64,000 nt of DNA from assembly GCF_000429765.1 (NCBI RefSeq), contig NZ_AUCM01000010.1, positions 54,181-118,180 of the forward strand, given 5' to 3'. The stretch's first letter is position 1. Every line of letters begins with the position of its first letter. Made by a program: the position numbers and the translations under genes. This document shows positions 42,709 through 51,426 of the stretch, one piece after another. The notes beneath the pieces are model-generated. The model ran no database searches. It worked only from the letters and a program-made list of their open reading frames with translations, and was not told the origin of the DNA. This DNA is from Gemmobacter nectariphilus DSM 15620 (lineage in GTDB: Bacteria > Pseudomonadota > Alphaproteobacteria > Rhodobacterales > Rhodobacteraceae).

Positions 42709-42752
42709 TTGACGAACACCAAGATATAGGAATATTCAAAAATCCATATATC
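42709..42752 (+). promoter_or_regulatory. Candidate soxX promoter and SoxR operator
   Basis: TTGACG (42709-42714) and ATATTC (42732-42737) are 17 bases apart. ATAGGAATATTC (42726-42737) overlaps the -10 and matches the soxS-soxV motif at 10 of 12 positions. A larger inverted repeat (GATATAGG 42723-42730 and CCATATATC 42744-42752) surrounds it. Binding here would block RNA polymerase at the main structural sox operon. Confidence 0.6.
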
Positions 42753-42815
42753 CATGTTGTCGCAGTCGGGGCCGCAAGGTTTTCGGGGACTACGGGAGAG
42801 CAGAGGGAGGACAGC

Positions 42816-43289
42816 ATGAACAGCCATCTATGGTATGTGTCGGCATTGGTTTTGGCCATGGCGACGCCTGCCATCTCTGAGACGGCACCAAAAGAGGTGG
42901 TCTATGCGGAAGGCGCGGTCGAGACCTCGCTGACCGGCGTGCCGGGTGATCCGGCAAACGGCGTCAAGGTGATGACCACCAATGCGCTTGGCAACTGCGT
43001 GGCCTGCCACCAGATCGCCGCGCTGCCCAAGGTGGAATTCCCCGGCGACATCGGCCCGGCCCTCGATGGTGCTGGCAGCCGCTGGAGCGAGGCACAACTG
43101 CGCGGCATCGTGGCGAATGCCAAGATGACCTTTGACGGAACCTTCATGCCCGCCTTCTACAAGGTCGATGGCTACATCCGTCCGGGCGACGCCTATACCG
43201 GCAAGGCGGGCACCGAACCGCTGCCCCCCATCCTGAATGCCCAGCAGATCGAGGATGTCGTCGCCTTCCTCATGACGCTCAAGGACTGA
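42816..43289 (+). CDS. soxX: Sulfur oxidation c-type cytochrome SoxX
   Basis: This 157-residue monoheme periplasmic cytochrome has a signal peptide (to about residue 20), the heme site CVACH (Cys61-His65) and a likely Met ligand at Met111 (GTFMPAFY). With SoxA it forms the SoxXA enzyme that links thiosulfate to the SoxY cysteine and accepts electrons. ATG at 42816 after GGGAGGA. It is the first structural gene of soxXYZABCDEFGH. Confidence 0.95.
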   Translation: MNSHLWYVSALVLAMATPAISETAPKEVVYAEGAVETSLTGVPGDPANGVKVMTTNALGNCVACHQIAALPKVEFPGDIGPALDGAGSRWSEAQLRGIVANAKMTFDGTFMPAFYKVDGYIRPGDAYTGKAGTEPLPPILNAQQIEDVVAFLMTLKD

Positions 43290-43332
43290 CGCCTGCCACC
43301 TGGCGGGCTCCGCCAACACGAAGGAGAAACTG

Positions 43333-43755
43333 ATGAAACTGTCACGACGCGATGCGCTCTGGGTTGGCCTTGGCGGACTTGCTGCCGCCGTGCTGCCGGG
43401 CTCTGCGGCCCTTGCCAAGACCGTCGACGAGCTGACCGCGGCCTTTACCGGCGGCGCAGCGGTCGGCGAAGGCGGCCTGACGCTGACCGCCCCGGAAATC
43501 GCTGAAAACGGCAACACCGTCCCGGTCGAGGTGAACGCCCCCGGCGCCGTTGCCATCATGCTGCTGGCCACCGGCAACCCGGAGCCGGCGGTTGCCACCT
43601 TCACCTTCGGCCCCGCGGCCGGTGCCCAGCGCGCCGCCACCCGGATCCGTCTGGCGACCACGCAAGATGTCGTCGCCCTGGCCAAGATGGCCGACGGCTC
43701 GGTCGTCAAGGCGCAGACCACCGTCAAGGTGACCATCGGCGGCTGCGGCGGCTGA
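43333..43755 (+). CDS. soxY: Thiosulfate oxidation carrier protein SoxY
   Basis: This 140-residue protein has a twin-arginine-like signal (KLSRRDALWVGLGG) and ends in the carrier motif GGCGG, with the substrate-binding Cys138 near the C-terminus. Sulfur intermediates stay bound to this cysteine through the cycle. It pairs with SoxZ, encoded 22 bases downstream. Export folded via Tat is inferred from the signal. Confidence 0.97.
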   Translation: MKLSRRDALWVGLGGLAAAVLPGSAALAKTVDELTAAFTGGAAVGEGGLTLTAPEIAENGNTVPVEVNAPGAVAIMLLATGNPEPAVATFTFGPAAGAQRAATRIRLATTQDVVALAKMADGSVVKAQTTVKVTIGGCGG

Positions 43756-43777
43756 GTTCAGGAACAGGAGAAACGAC

Positions 43778-44107
43778 ATGGCAAAAGACGCAAAGCCCCG
43801 CGTGAAGGTTCCGAAATCGGCCAAGGCCGGTGAAGTCGTCACCATCAAGGCGCTGATCTCGCACACGATGGAATCGGGCCAGCGCAAGGGCTCGGACGGC
43901 AAGCTGATCCCGCGCTCGATCATCAACCGCTTCACCTGCGATCTGAACGGGGTGAACGTGGTCGACGTCACGATCGAACCGGCCGTCTCGACCAACCCCT
44001 ACTTCGAATTCGATGCCAAGGTCGACGCGGCGGGTGAATTCAAGTTCACCTGGTATGATGACGACGGCTCCGTCTACGAAGACGTCAAGCCGATCGAAGT
44101 CGCGTAA
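43778..44107 (+). CDS. soxZ: Thiosulfate oxidation carrier complex protein SoxZ
   Basis: This 109-residue all-beta protein (PRVKVPKSAKAGEVVTIKAL at the start) dimerises with SoxY. It has no signal peptide and is exported as a complex with SoxY in studied species. ATG at 43778 after AGGAG. The length is standard for the family. Confidence 0.97.
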   Translation: MAKDAKPRVKVPKSAKAGEVVTIKALISHTMESGQRKGSDGKLIPRSIINRFTCDLNGVNVVDVTIEPAVSTNPYFEFDAKVDAAGEFKFTWYDDDGSVYEDVKPIEVA

Positions 44108-44135
44108 AGCAGCATCCGTCCAGGGAGGAGACGCC

Positions 44136-45008
44136 ATGACGCGCTTTACCAAGACCAAGACAGCACTGGCCGCAACGGCCCTTGGCCTCGCCCTTGTCGG
44201 CGCGGCCTTCGCCGCCCCGGTCGAGGACGAACTGGTCATCGAAACCGACGATGGCCCCGTCGAGATCGTCACCAAGACCACCGCCCCCGCCTATCTGGAT
44301 GGCGCGCTGGACGAGATCTATTCGGGCTGGCTGTTCCGTGACGAGGCGACCCGCGCGATGGAGCGGGACGATTTCGACAACCCGGCCATGGTGTTTGTCG
44401 ACCGCGCCACCGACAAGTGGAACGAGGCCATCGGAAAGAACGGCGAAAGCTGCGCCGGTTGCCACCAGGGCCCCGAGTCGATGGCCGGCCTGCGCGCGCA
44501 CATGCCGCGGGTCGATGCCAAGTCCGGCAAGCTGATGATCATGGAAGACTACATCAACACCTGCGTGACCGAGCGCATGGGGCTGGAAAAGTGGGGGGTC
44601 ACGTCTTCGAACATGAAGGACATGCTCTCGCTGATCTCGCTTCAGTCGCGTGGCATGCCGGTGCAGGTCAAGATCGACGGCCCAGCCGCCCCGTTCTGGG
44701 AAAAGGGCAAGGAGATCTACTACACCCGCTATGGTCAGCTGGAAATGTCCTGCGCGAATTGCCACGAGGACAATTTCGGCAACATGATCCGCGCCGACCA
44801 CCTGAGCCAGGGGCAGATCAACGGCTTCCCGACCTATCGCCTGAAGGATGCCGGCATGGTCAGCGCCCAGCAGCGGTTCGTCGGCTGCGTGCGTGACACC
44901 CGGGCCGAGACCTTCAAGGCCGGCTCGGACGAGTTCAAGGCGCTGGAGCTTTACGTCGCCTCGCGCGGCGCCGGCCTGAGCGTCGAAGGCGTTTCGGTCC
45001 GTCACTGA
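44136..45008 (+). CDS. soxA: Diheme c-type cytochrome SoxA
   Basis: This 290-residue catalytic subunit of SoxXA has a signal peptide to about residue 27. Heme sites are CAGCH (106-110) and CANCH (206-210). Cys143 (YINTCVTE) and Cys251 (RFVGCVRDTRAE) match the axial cysteine ligands known in SoxA, the latter carrying the active-site persulfide. It is the two-heme form as in Paracoccus and Rhodovulum. ATG at 44136 after GGGAGGAG. Confidence 0.96.
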   Translation: MTRFTKTKTALAATALGLALVGAAFAAPVEDELVIETDDGPVEIVTKTTAPAYLDGALDEIYSGWLFRDEATRAMERDDFDNPAMVFVDRATDKWNEAIGKNGESCAGCHQGPESMAGLRAHMPRVDAKSGKLMIMEDYINTCVTERMGLEKWGVTSSNMKDMLSLISLQSRGMPVQVKIDGPAAPFWEKGKEIYYTRYGQLEMSCANCHEDNFGNMIRADHLSQGQINGFPTYRLKDAGMVSAQQRFVGCVRDTRAETFKAGSDEFKALELYVASRGAGLSVEGVSVRH

Positions 45009-45014
45009 ACCCTT

Positions 45015-45041
45015 GTGGTCGCCGGTCCGGCCGGCGGCCAC
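45015..45041 (+). terminator. Hairpin between soxA and soxB
   Basis: GTGGTCGCCGG (45015-45025) pairs with CCGGCGGCCAC (45031-45041), eleven base pairs with one G-T. There is no T run. In a 120-base gap inside the operon it probably tunes mRNA stability between the small carrier genes and the larger enzymes. Confidence 0.5.
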
Positions 45042-45128
45042 GTTCCGACAGTCTGACACCGGGGTCCGGCCCCAGGCGCCTTGGCGCAATGGTCGTGTAT
45101 TGCCCGACGATTAACAGGAGTTCCGGGG

Positions 45129-46820
45129 ATGATCACCCGCCGCGAGTTCATACAGGCCGCCATGGCCACCACCGCCATCTATGGCGCGTCGGGCTTTGGC
45201 AATTGGGCGCGGCTGGCGGCCCAGCAGCGGCTGACCCAGGACCAGTTGCTGCAATTCGACGACTTCGGCAATGTCACCCTGATCCATATCACCGACATTC
45301 ACGCCCAGCTCAAGCCGATCTGGTTCCGCGAGCCGGAAATCAACCTGGGCGTCGGCGCGGCCAAGGGCCATGTGCCCCATGTCACCGGCACCGATTTCCA
45401 GAAGATGTTCGGCATCGCCCCCGGCTCGGCCGAGGCCTATGCGCTGACCTATACCGATTTCGACGCGCTGGCCCGCACCTATGGCAAGATGGGCGGCATG
45501 GACCGTGTGGCGACCGTGGTGAAATCCATCCGCGCCGCGCGTCCCGATGCGCTGCTGCTGGACGGCGGCGACACCTGGCATGGCTCGATGACCTCGCTGC
45601 TGACCAAGGGTCAGGACATGGTCAACGTGATGAACGCGCTTGGCACCGAGGCGATGACCAGCCACTGGGAATGGACCTTTGGCACCGAGCGGGTCAAGGA
45701 AATCGTCGAGGGGCTGCCCTTCCCCTTCCTGGGCGCCAATATCTTTGACGCCGAATGGGATGAACCCGCGTTCGAGCCCTACAAGATCTTTGAAAAGGGC
45801 GGTGTGCGCATCGCAGTGATCGGCCAGGCCTTCCCCTATATGCCGATCGCCAACCCCAAGTGGATGTTCCCCGAGTACTCCTTTGGGATCCGCGAAGAGC
45901 GGATGCAGGAGGTCGTCGACGAGGTGCGCGCCGAAGGCGTCGATCTGGTCGTCTGCCTGTCGCACAACGGCTTTGACGTCGACAAGAAGATGGCAAGCCG
46001 CGTCAATGGCATCGACGTCATCCTGACCGGCCACACCCATGACGCCGTCCCCGAGCCTGTGCTGGTGGGCGAGACGATCCTGATTGCCAGCGGATCGAAC
46101 GGCAAGTTCGTCAGCCGCGTCGATCTGGACGTGCGCGATGGCCGCATGATGGGCTTCCGCCACAAGCTGATCCCGATCTTCTCGGATGTCATCACGCCCG
46201 ATGCCGACATGGCCGCGCTGATCGACGCCGAACGCGCCCCGTTCAAGGCACAGCTGGAAGAAAAGATCGGCACCACCGAAAGCCTGCTTTACCGGCGCGG
46301 CAACTTCAACGGCACCTGGGACGATCTGATCTGCGACGCGATCCGCAGCGAGCGTGACGCCCAGATCGCGATGTCGCCCGGCGTGCGCTGGGGCACCTCG
46401 ATCCTGCCGGGCGAGGCGATCACCCGCGAGGATATCCTGAACGTCACCAGCATGACCTATGGCCAGTGCTACCGCACCGAAATGACGGGCGAGACGATCA
46501 AGCTGATCCTGGAAGACGTGGCCGACAACATCTTCAACACCGACCCCTATTACCAGCAGGGCGGCGACATGGTGCGCGTGGGCGGGCTGGCCTATGCGGT
46601 CGACGTGTCCAAGCCCATCGGCGAGCGGATCAGCGCCATGGCGCTGGTCGACACCGGCGAAGAAATCGACGCGGCCAAATCCTATACGGTCGCCGGCTGG
46701 GCCTCGGTCAACGAAGGCACCGAAGGCCCGCAAATCTGGGATGTCATCGAATCCCACATCAAGAAGATCGGCACCGTCCGTCTGGAACCCAACACCTCGG
46801 TCACCGTGACCGGCATCTGA
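45129..46820 (+). CDS. soxB: Thiosulfohydrolase SoxB
   Basis: This 563-residue dimanganese enzyme of the 5'-nucleotidase superfamily hydrolyses sulfate from SoxY-bound S-sulfonate. A Tat signal (TRREFIQAAMATT) begins the protein. Metal motifs are ITDIHAQLKP, LDGGDTWHGS, SHWEWTFG, CLSHNGFDVD and TGHTHD. ATG at 45129 is preceded by AGGAG; an upstream in-frame TTG at 45081 is less likely. The length is usual for the family. Confidence 0.97.
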   Translation: MITRREFIQAAMATTAIYGASGFGNWARLAAQQRLTQDQLLQFDDFGNVTLIHITDIHAQLKPIWFREPEINLGVGAAKGHVPHVTGTDFQKMFGIAPGSAEAYALTYTDFDALARTYGKMGGMDRVATVVKSIRAARPDALLLDGGDTWHGSMTSLLTKGQDMVNVMNALGTEAMTSHWEWTFGTERVKEIVEGLPFPFLGANIFDAEWDEPAFEPYKIFEKGGVRIAVIGQAFPYMPIANPKWMFPEYSFGIREERMQEVVDEVRAEGVDLVVCLSHNGFDVDKKMASRVNGIDVILTGHTHDAVPEPVLVGETILIASGSNGKFVSRVDLDVRDGRMMGFRHKLIPIFSDVITPDADMAALIDAERAPFKAQLEEKIGTTESLLYRRGNFNGTWDDLICDAIRSERDAQIAMSPGVRWGTSILPGEAITREDILNVTSMTYGQCYRTEMTGETIKLILEDVADNIFNTDPYYQQGGDMVRVGGLAYAVDVSKPIGERISAMALVDTGEEIDAAKSYTVAGWASVNEGTEGPQIWDVIESHIKKIGTVRLEPNTSVTVTGI

Positions 46821-46842
46821 CACGACCAAGGAGTGTTCGCCC

Positions 46843-48117
46843 ATGAATAATGACGAACCCGAAACCGGCACCTCGCGCCGCGGCTTCCTGCGCCAGACCG
46901 CGCTGGCAGGCGCGGGGCTGGTGGCCGGCACCAGCGCCGCCCGCGCCGAAGGCGCCGACCCGCTGATCACCGAAGTGCAGCCCTGGGCGACCGAATTCGG
47001 CGACCCGGTGGATGCCGTGCCCTATGGCATGCCCATCCGCTTTGAACAGCATGTGGTGCGCCGCAACGTCGAATGGCTGACCGAAAGCCCGGTCAGTTCC
47101 ATCAACTTCACGCCGATCCACGCGCTGGAAGGCACGATCACCCCGCAAGGCTGCGCCTTCGAGCGTCACCATTCCGGCGCGATCGAGCTGTCCAAGGCCG
47201 ATTACCGGCTGATGATCAACGGCCTGGTCGAACGCCCGCTGGTCTTCACCTTTGAAGACCTGCTGCGCTTCCCCCGCACCTCGGTCACCGCCTTTTGCGA
47301 ATGTGCGGCGAACGGCGGGATGGAATGGGGCGGCGCCCAGCTGGAAGGTTGCCAGTTCACCCAAGGCATGATCCACAACATGGAATATGTCGGCGTTCCG
47401 CTGCGCGTCCTGCTGGAAGAGGCCGGGGTCAAGCCGGAAGGCAAGTGGCTTTATGCCGAAGGGGCCGATGCCTCGTCCAACGGCCGCTCCATGCCGATGG
47501 AAAAGGCGCTGGATGACGTGATGCTGGCCTTCTACGCCAATGGCGAGGCGCTGCGGAAGGAACATGGCTATCCGGCCCGTCTGGTCGTTCCCGGCTGGGA
47601 AGGCAACATGTGGGTCAAGTGGGTGCGCCGCCTTGGGGTCTATGACCGGGCCGTGGAAAGCCGCGAGGAAACGTCGAAATACACCGATCTGATGCCCGAT
47701 GGCCGCGCGCGGAAATGGACCTGGGTGATGGATGCGAAATCCGTCATCACCTCGCCCTCGCCGCAGGCGCCGATCCGTCATGGCAAGGGGCCACTGGTCA
47801 TCACGGGCCTTGCCTGGTCGGGCAATGGCAAGATCACCAAGGTCGATGTCTCGATGGATGGCGGGCGCAACTGGGTAGAGGCCCGCATCACCGGCGAGGC
47901 CAAGGCCAAGGCGCTGACCCGCTTCCATCTGGATATCGACTGGGACGGGTCAGAGCTGATGCTGCAATCGCGTGCCACCGATGAAACCGGCTATGTCCAG
48001 CCGACCAAGGACGCGCTGCGCGCGATCCGCGGCCGCAACAACGTCTATCACAACAACGGAATCCAGACCTGGTGGGTCCGGGCCGACGGGGAGGTCGAGA
48101 ATGTCGAAATCGCTTAA
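46843..48117 (+). CDS. soxC: Sulfane dehydrogenase molybdenum subunit SoxC
   Basis: This 424-residue protein belongs to the sulfite oxidase family of molybdenum enzymes. A Tat signal (TSRRGFLRQTALAGAG) precedes the molybdopterin domain (the cysteine ligand in TAFCECAANG) and a C-terminal dimerisation domain. With SoxD it oxidises the sulfane sulfur left on SoxY, releasing six electrons. The soxD start lies inside the last 17 bases of this gene. Confidence 0.96.
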   Translation: MNNDEPETGTSRRGFLRQTALAGAGLVAGTSAARAEGADPLITEVQPWATEFGDPVDAVPYGMPIRFEQHVVRRNVEWLTESPVSSINFTPIHALEGTITPQGCAFERHHSGAIELSKADYRLMINGLVERPLVFTFEDLLRFPRTSVTAFCECAANGGMEWGGAQLEGCQFTQGMIHNMEYVGVPLRVLLEEAGVKPEGKWLYAEGADASSNGRSMPMEKALDDVMLAFYANGEALRKEHGYPARLVVPGWEGNMWVKWVRRLGVYDRAVESREETSKYTDLMPDGRARKWTWVMDAKSVITSPSPQAPIRHGKGPLVITGLAWSGNGKITKVDVSMDGGRNWVEARITGEAKAKALTRFHLDIDWDGSELMLQSRATDETGYVQPTKDALRAIRGRNNVYHNNGIQTWWVRADGEVENVEIA

Positions 48118-49222
48118 GCTGCTTCTTGGCTCGGCGCTGACGGTCTCGGCCCTTGCCGCGCCGGCGATGGCCGAACGCCTGGGCCTGGGCCGCGCCGCCC
48201 TGCCCGAAGAAATCTCGGCCTGGGACGTCGCTGTCCTGCCCGATGGCCAGGGGCTGCGCCCGGGTTCGGGCGATGTGGCGACCGGCGAGGAAGTGTTCGC
48301 CGCCAACTGCGCGATGTGCCACGGCGAATTCGCCGAAGGGCTGGACGCCTGGCCGGTGCTGGCGGGCGGCGATGGCACGCTGCGCGATATGCGCCCGGTC
48401 AAGACGATCGGCAGCTACTGGCCGCATCTGTCGACGGTCTATGACTATATCCACCGCTCGATGCCCTTTGGCGCGGCGCAGACCCTGTCGGTCGACGAGA
48501 CCTATGCGATCACCGCCTTCCTGCTCTATTCCAACGGGCTGGTCGAAGAAGATTTCGTGCTGTCCGACAAGAACTTCACCGAAATCCAGCTGCCGAATGC
48601 CGACGGGTTCTACCCCGACGACCGGGCCGAGTCGGAATATCCGCTGTTCTCGGCCGCCGCCTGCATGACGGACTGCCTGCCGGAACAGAAGATCACCAAG
48701 CGCGCGGTCGAGCTGAACGTGACCCCGACTGATCCCGATGGCAAGCCGGCCGGCACCCTGCCCGACCTGCACGCCGCCGCAGCGGTAGCCCCGGCATCGG
48801 GCGACACCAAGGCCGCCGAGGTCACGCCGGAACCGGCCAAGGCCGAAGAGGCCAAGGCCGAACCGGCAGCGCCTGCGACCGAGGCCGTCGTCGCCATCGA
48901 TCCCGAACTGATCGAGGACGGCGAGAAGGTGTTCAAGAAATGCACCGCCTGCCACAAGGTCGGCGACGGCGCCAAGAACGGCACGGGCCCCGCGCTGAAC
49001 AACGTGTTTGGCCATGCGGCGGGCAAGGCGGATGGCTTCAAATACTCCAAGCCGCTGCTGACCATGGCCGAAGGCGGGCTGGTCTGGGACATGGACTCGC
49101 TTGATGCCTTCCTGGCCGACCCCAAGGGCTTCATGAAGGGCACCAAGATGTCCTTTGCCGGCCTGAAGAAAGAGGAAGACCGCGCGGCGGTGATCGCCTA
49201 TCTGTCGACCTTCAGCAACTGA
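48101..49222 (+). CDS. soxD: Diheme cytochrome subunit SoxD
   Basis: This 373-residue protein has a signal peptide (MSKSLKLLLGSALTVSALAA). Two heme sites are CAMCH (Cys70-His74) and CTACH near residue 285. An Ala/Glu/Lys/Pro-rich linker (about 235-260) joins the two cytochrome domains. It accepts electrons from SoxC. ATG at 48101 overlaps soxC by 17 bases and has GGGGAGG upstream. Confidence 0.96.
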   Translation: MSKSLKLLLGSALTVSALAAPAMAERLGLGRAALPEEISAWDVAVLPDGQGLRPGSGDVATGEEVFAANCAMCHGEFAEGLDAWPVLAGGDGTLRDMRPVKTIGSYWPHLSTVYDYIHRSMPFGAAQTLSVDETYAITAFLLYSNGLVEEDFVLSDKNFTEIQLPNADGFYPDDRAESEYPLFSAAACMTDCLPEQKITKRAVELNVTPTDPDGKPAGTLPDLHAAAAVAPASGDTKAAEVTPEPAKAEEAKAEPAAPATEAVVAIDPELIEDGEKVFKKCTACHKVGDGAKNGTGPALNNVFGHAAGKADGFKYSKPLLTMAEGGLVWDMDSLDAFLADPKGFMKGTKMSFAGLKKEEDRAAVIAYLSTFSN

Positions 49223-49227
49223 CCGGC

Positions 49228-49944
49228 ATGAGGCGCCTGGCCGCCATCGTGCTGATCCTTTCCGCCGCCGTGGGCCCCTTGCCTGCGGCGGCCGATGCCA
49301 TTGGCGATGCTGTCCGGGGCGAGACGCTGTTCAGGCAGCACTGTTCGGCCTGCCACCAGATCGGCCCTGGCGCCACAAATCGGGTCGGGCCGCGCCTGAC
49401 AGGGATCTTTGGCCGCCGGGCCGGGTCGCTGGAGGATTTCAGCTATTCCAAGGCCATGACGCGGATGGGCCGCGACGGCCTGACCTGGACGCTGGAAACC
49501 CTGACCGCCTATGTCGAAAACCCCAGGGCGCTGGTTTCGGGCACCCGGATGAACTATCGCGGCATGGCCGACCCCGAGGCCCGCAGCGCGCTGCTGGCCT
49601 ATCTGCGCGAATATTCCGACAAGCCGCAGAACATCCCCGAGGCCGAGCCCACCGCCGTCAGGACCGACCATGACCTTGATCCCGCGATCCTCGCGCTCAA
49701 GGGCGACCCGGATTACGGCGAATACCTGTCGTCGGAATGCACCACCTGTCATCAGGCGGATGGGTCCGACCAGGGCATCCCCTCGATCACCGGCTGGCCG
49801 ACAGAGGATTTTGTGGTCGCGATGCACGCCTACAAGCGGCAGTTGCGCCCGCATCCCGTGATGCAGATGATGGCCGGGCGGCTGTCCAACGACGAAATCG
49901 CGGCGCTGGCAGCATTTTTCGCCGCGCTGGACCCGGCCCGCTAG
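49228..49944 (+). CDS. soxE: Diheme c-type cytochrome SoxE
   Basis: This 238-residue protein has a signal peptide (MRRLAAIVLILSAAVGPLPAAA). Heme motifs are CSACH (HCSACHQIG) near residue 36 and CTTCH (CTTCHQADG) near 171. It is the electron-accepting partner of SoxF in Paracoccus. It starts six bases after soxD. A C-terminal Met in PVMQMMAG may ligate the second heme. Confidence 0.92.
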   Translation: MRRLAAIVLILSAAVGPLPAAADAIGDAVRGETLFRQHCSACHQIGPGATNRVGPRLTGIFGRRAGSLEDFSYSKAMTRMGRDGLTWTLETLTAYVENPRALVSGTRMNYRGMADPEARSALLAYLREYSDKPQNIPEAEPTAVRTDHDLDPAILALKGDPDYGEYLSSECTTCHQADGSDQGIPSITGWPTEDFVVAMHAYKRQLRPHPVMQMMAGRLSNDEIAALAAFFAALDPAR

Positions 49945-49952
49945 GGACAGGC

Positions 49953-49974
49953 CCCGGCATGGGAGGATGCCGGG
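49953..49974 (+). terminator. Hairpin between soxE and soxF
   Basis: CCCGGCAT (49953-49960), loop GGGAGG, ATGCCGGG (49967-49974). It begins nine bases after the soxE stop. No strong T tract follows. The remaining 120 bases before soxF show no gene. Confidence 0.5.
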
Positions 49975-50096
49975 AAACAGCTTTCCCCAAAGGGCCCAAA
50001 AACAAGAAGAAGCGTTCCATTGTTTCGCAAAGTCAATGATTTACCTGGACTGGCAGAGCCGCGAACATCTGCCGGTTCCATCCAAGGGAGGACGAC

Positions 50097-51359
50097 ATGA
50101 CACTGAACAGACGCCTGTTTCTGGGCGGGGTGGCCGCAGGCAGCGCCCTGTTGTCGGCGCCGATGGTTCTGGGCCAGGCCAAGCCGCGGGTCGTGGTGAT
50201 CGGCGGGGGGGCTGGCGGGGCAACCATCGCGCGCTATCTGGCCAAGGACAGCAAGGGCGCGCTGGACGTCACGCTGATCGAGGCGAACCCGATCTATACC
50301 ACCTGCTTCTTCTCGAACCTCTATCTGGGCGGCTTTCGCGACTTCGAAAGCCTGCAGCATGGCTATGACAAGATCGCTGCGGGTGGTGTGACCGTCATCA
50401 CCGATATGGCCACGGCGGTGGACCGCGCGGCGAAAACCGTCACGCTGGCCGGGGGCCAGACCCTTGGCTATGACCGGCTGGTGCTCTCGCCCGGCATCGA
50501 CTTCAAGGAAGGCTCGGTCGCCGGCTGGTCGCTTGCCGATGCCGAGGTGATGCCCCACGCCTACAAGGCGGGCCCCCAGACCCAGCTGCTCAAACGGCAG
50601 ATCGAGGCAATGCCCCAGGGCGGCACCTTTGCCATGGTGGCGCCCCCCAACCCCTACCGCTGCCCGCCTGGCCCCTATGAGCGGATCAGCATGGTCGCCT
50701 GGTGGCTGAAACAGCACAACCCGACTGCCAAGATCCTGCTGATCGACCCCAAGGACAAATATTCGAAACAGGCGCTGTTCGAGGAAGGCTGGCAAAAGCA
50801 CTACCCCGGCATGGTCGAACGGATCGGCCCCGACATGGGCGGCAACGCCGTTGAGGTGCGCCCGGCCAGCATGGAAGTGGTGATCGACGGCGAGGCCGAG
50901 AAGGTCGATGTCTGCAACGTCATTCCTGGCCAGATGGCGGGCAAGATCGCCGCCTTGGCCGGCGTGACGGCAGACTCGGGCTGGGCGCCGGTGCACCCGG
51001 ACAGCATGAAGTCGAAAACCGATGACAACATCTGGGTTCTGGGCGATTCCAGCGCTCAGGGCGACATGCCGAAATCGGGCTTCTCGGCCAACAGTCAGGC
51101 CAAGATCGCCGCCATGGCGATCCGGGGCGATCTGCTGGGCGCCAAGGTGTTCCCGGCGAAATACGCGAACACCTGCTGGTCGCTGATCGCCGCCGACGAT
51201 GGCGTCAAGGTCGGCGCCGCCTACGAGCCCACCCCCGAAAAGATCGCCAGCGTGCAAAGCTTCATCAGCCAGACCGGCGAAGATGCGGCCCTGCGCAAGG
51301 CGACCTATGAGGAAAGCCTTGGCTGGTATGCCGGGATCACCGCCGACATCTTCGGCTGA
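50097..51359 (+). CDS. soxF: FAD-dependent sulfide dehydrogenase subunit SoxF
   Basis: This 420-residue flavoprotein resembles the FccB subunit of flavocytochrome c. The Tat signal is LNRRLFLGGVAAG. The dinucleotide motif is VVVIGGGAGGATIARYL near residue 33. Cysteines in TTCFFSNLY, YRCPPGPY and NTCWSLIAADDG match redox-active and flavin-region cysteines of that family. With SoxE it oxidises sulfide and in studied species stimulates the Sox system. Confidence 0.94.
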   Translation: MTLNRRLFLGGVAAGSALLSAPMVLGQAKPRVVVIGGGAGGATIARYLAKDSKGALDVTLIEANPIYTTCFFSNLYLGGFRDFESLQHGYDKIAAGGVTVITDMATAVDRAAKTVTLAGGQTLGYDRLVLSPGIDFKEGSVAGWSLADAEVMPHAYKAGPQTQLLKRQIEAMPQGGTFAMVAPPNPYRCPPGPYERISMVAWWLKQHNPTAKILLIDPKDKYSKQALFEEGWQKHYPGMVERIGPDMGGNAVEVRPASMEVVIDGEAEKVDVCNVIPGQMAGKIAALAGVTADSGWAPVHPDSMKSKTDDNIWVLGDSSAQGDMPKSGFSANSQAKIAAMAIRGDLLGAKVFPAKYANTCWSLIAADDGVKVGAAYEPTPEKIASVQSFISQTGEDAALRKATYEESLGWYAGITADIFG

Positions 51360-51384
51360 CCCATTGCCCGCCCACAGACCAACG

Positions 51385-51407
51385 GGCGGCCCCCTGCCGG
51401 GGCCGCC
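51385..51407 (+). terminator. Hairpin between soxF and soxG
   Basis: GGCGGCCCC (51385-51393), loop CTGCC, GGGGCCGCC (51399-51407), a perfect 9-bp stem followed by a short AT-containing stretch (GCATTTCC). It may partly terminate or stabilise the upstream message. Confidence 0.5.
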
Positions 51408-51426
51408 GCATTTCCAAAGGTGCCCC

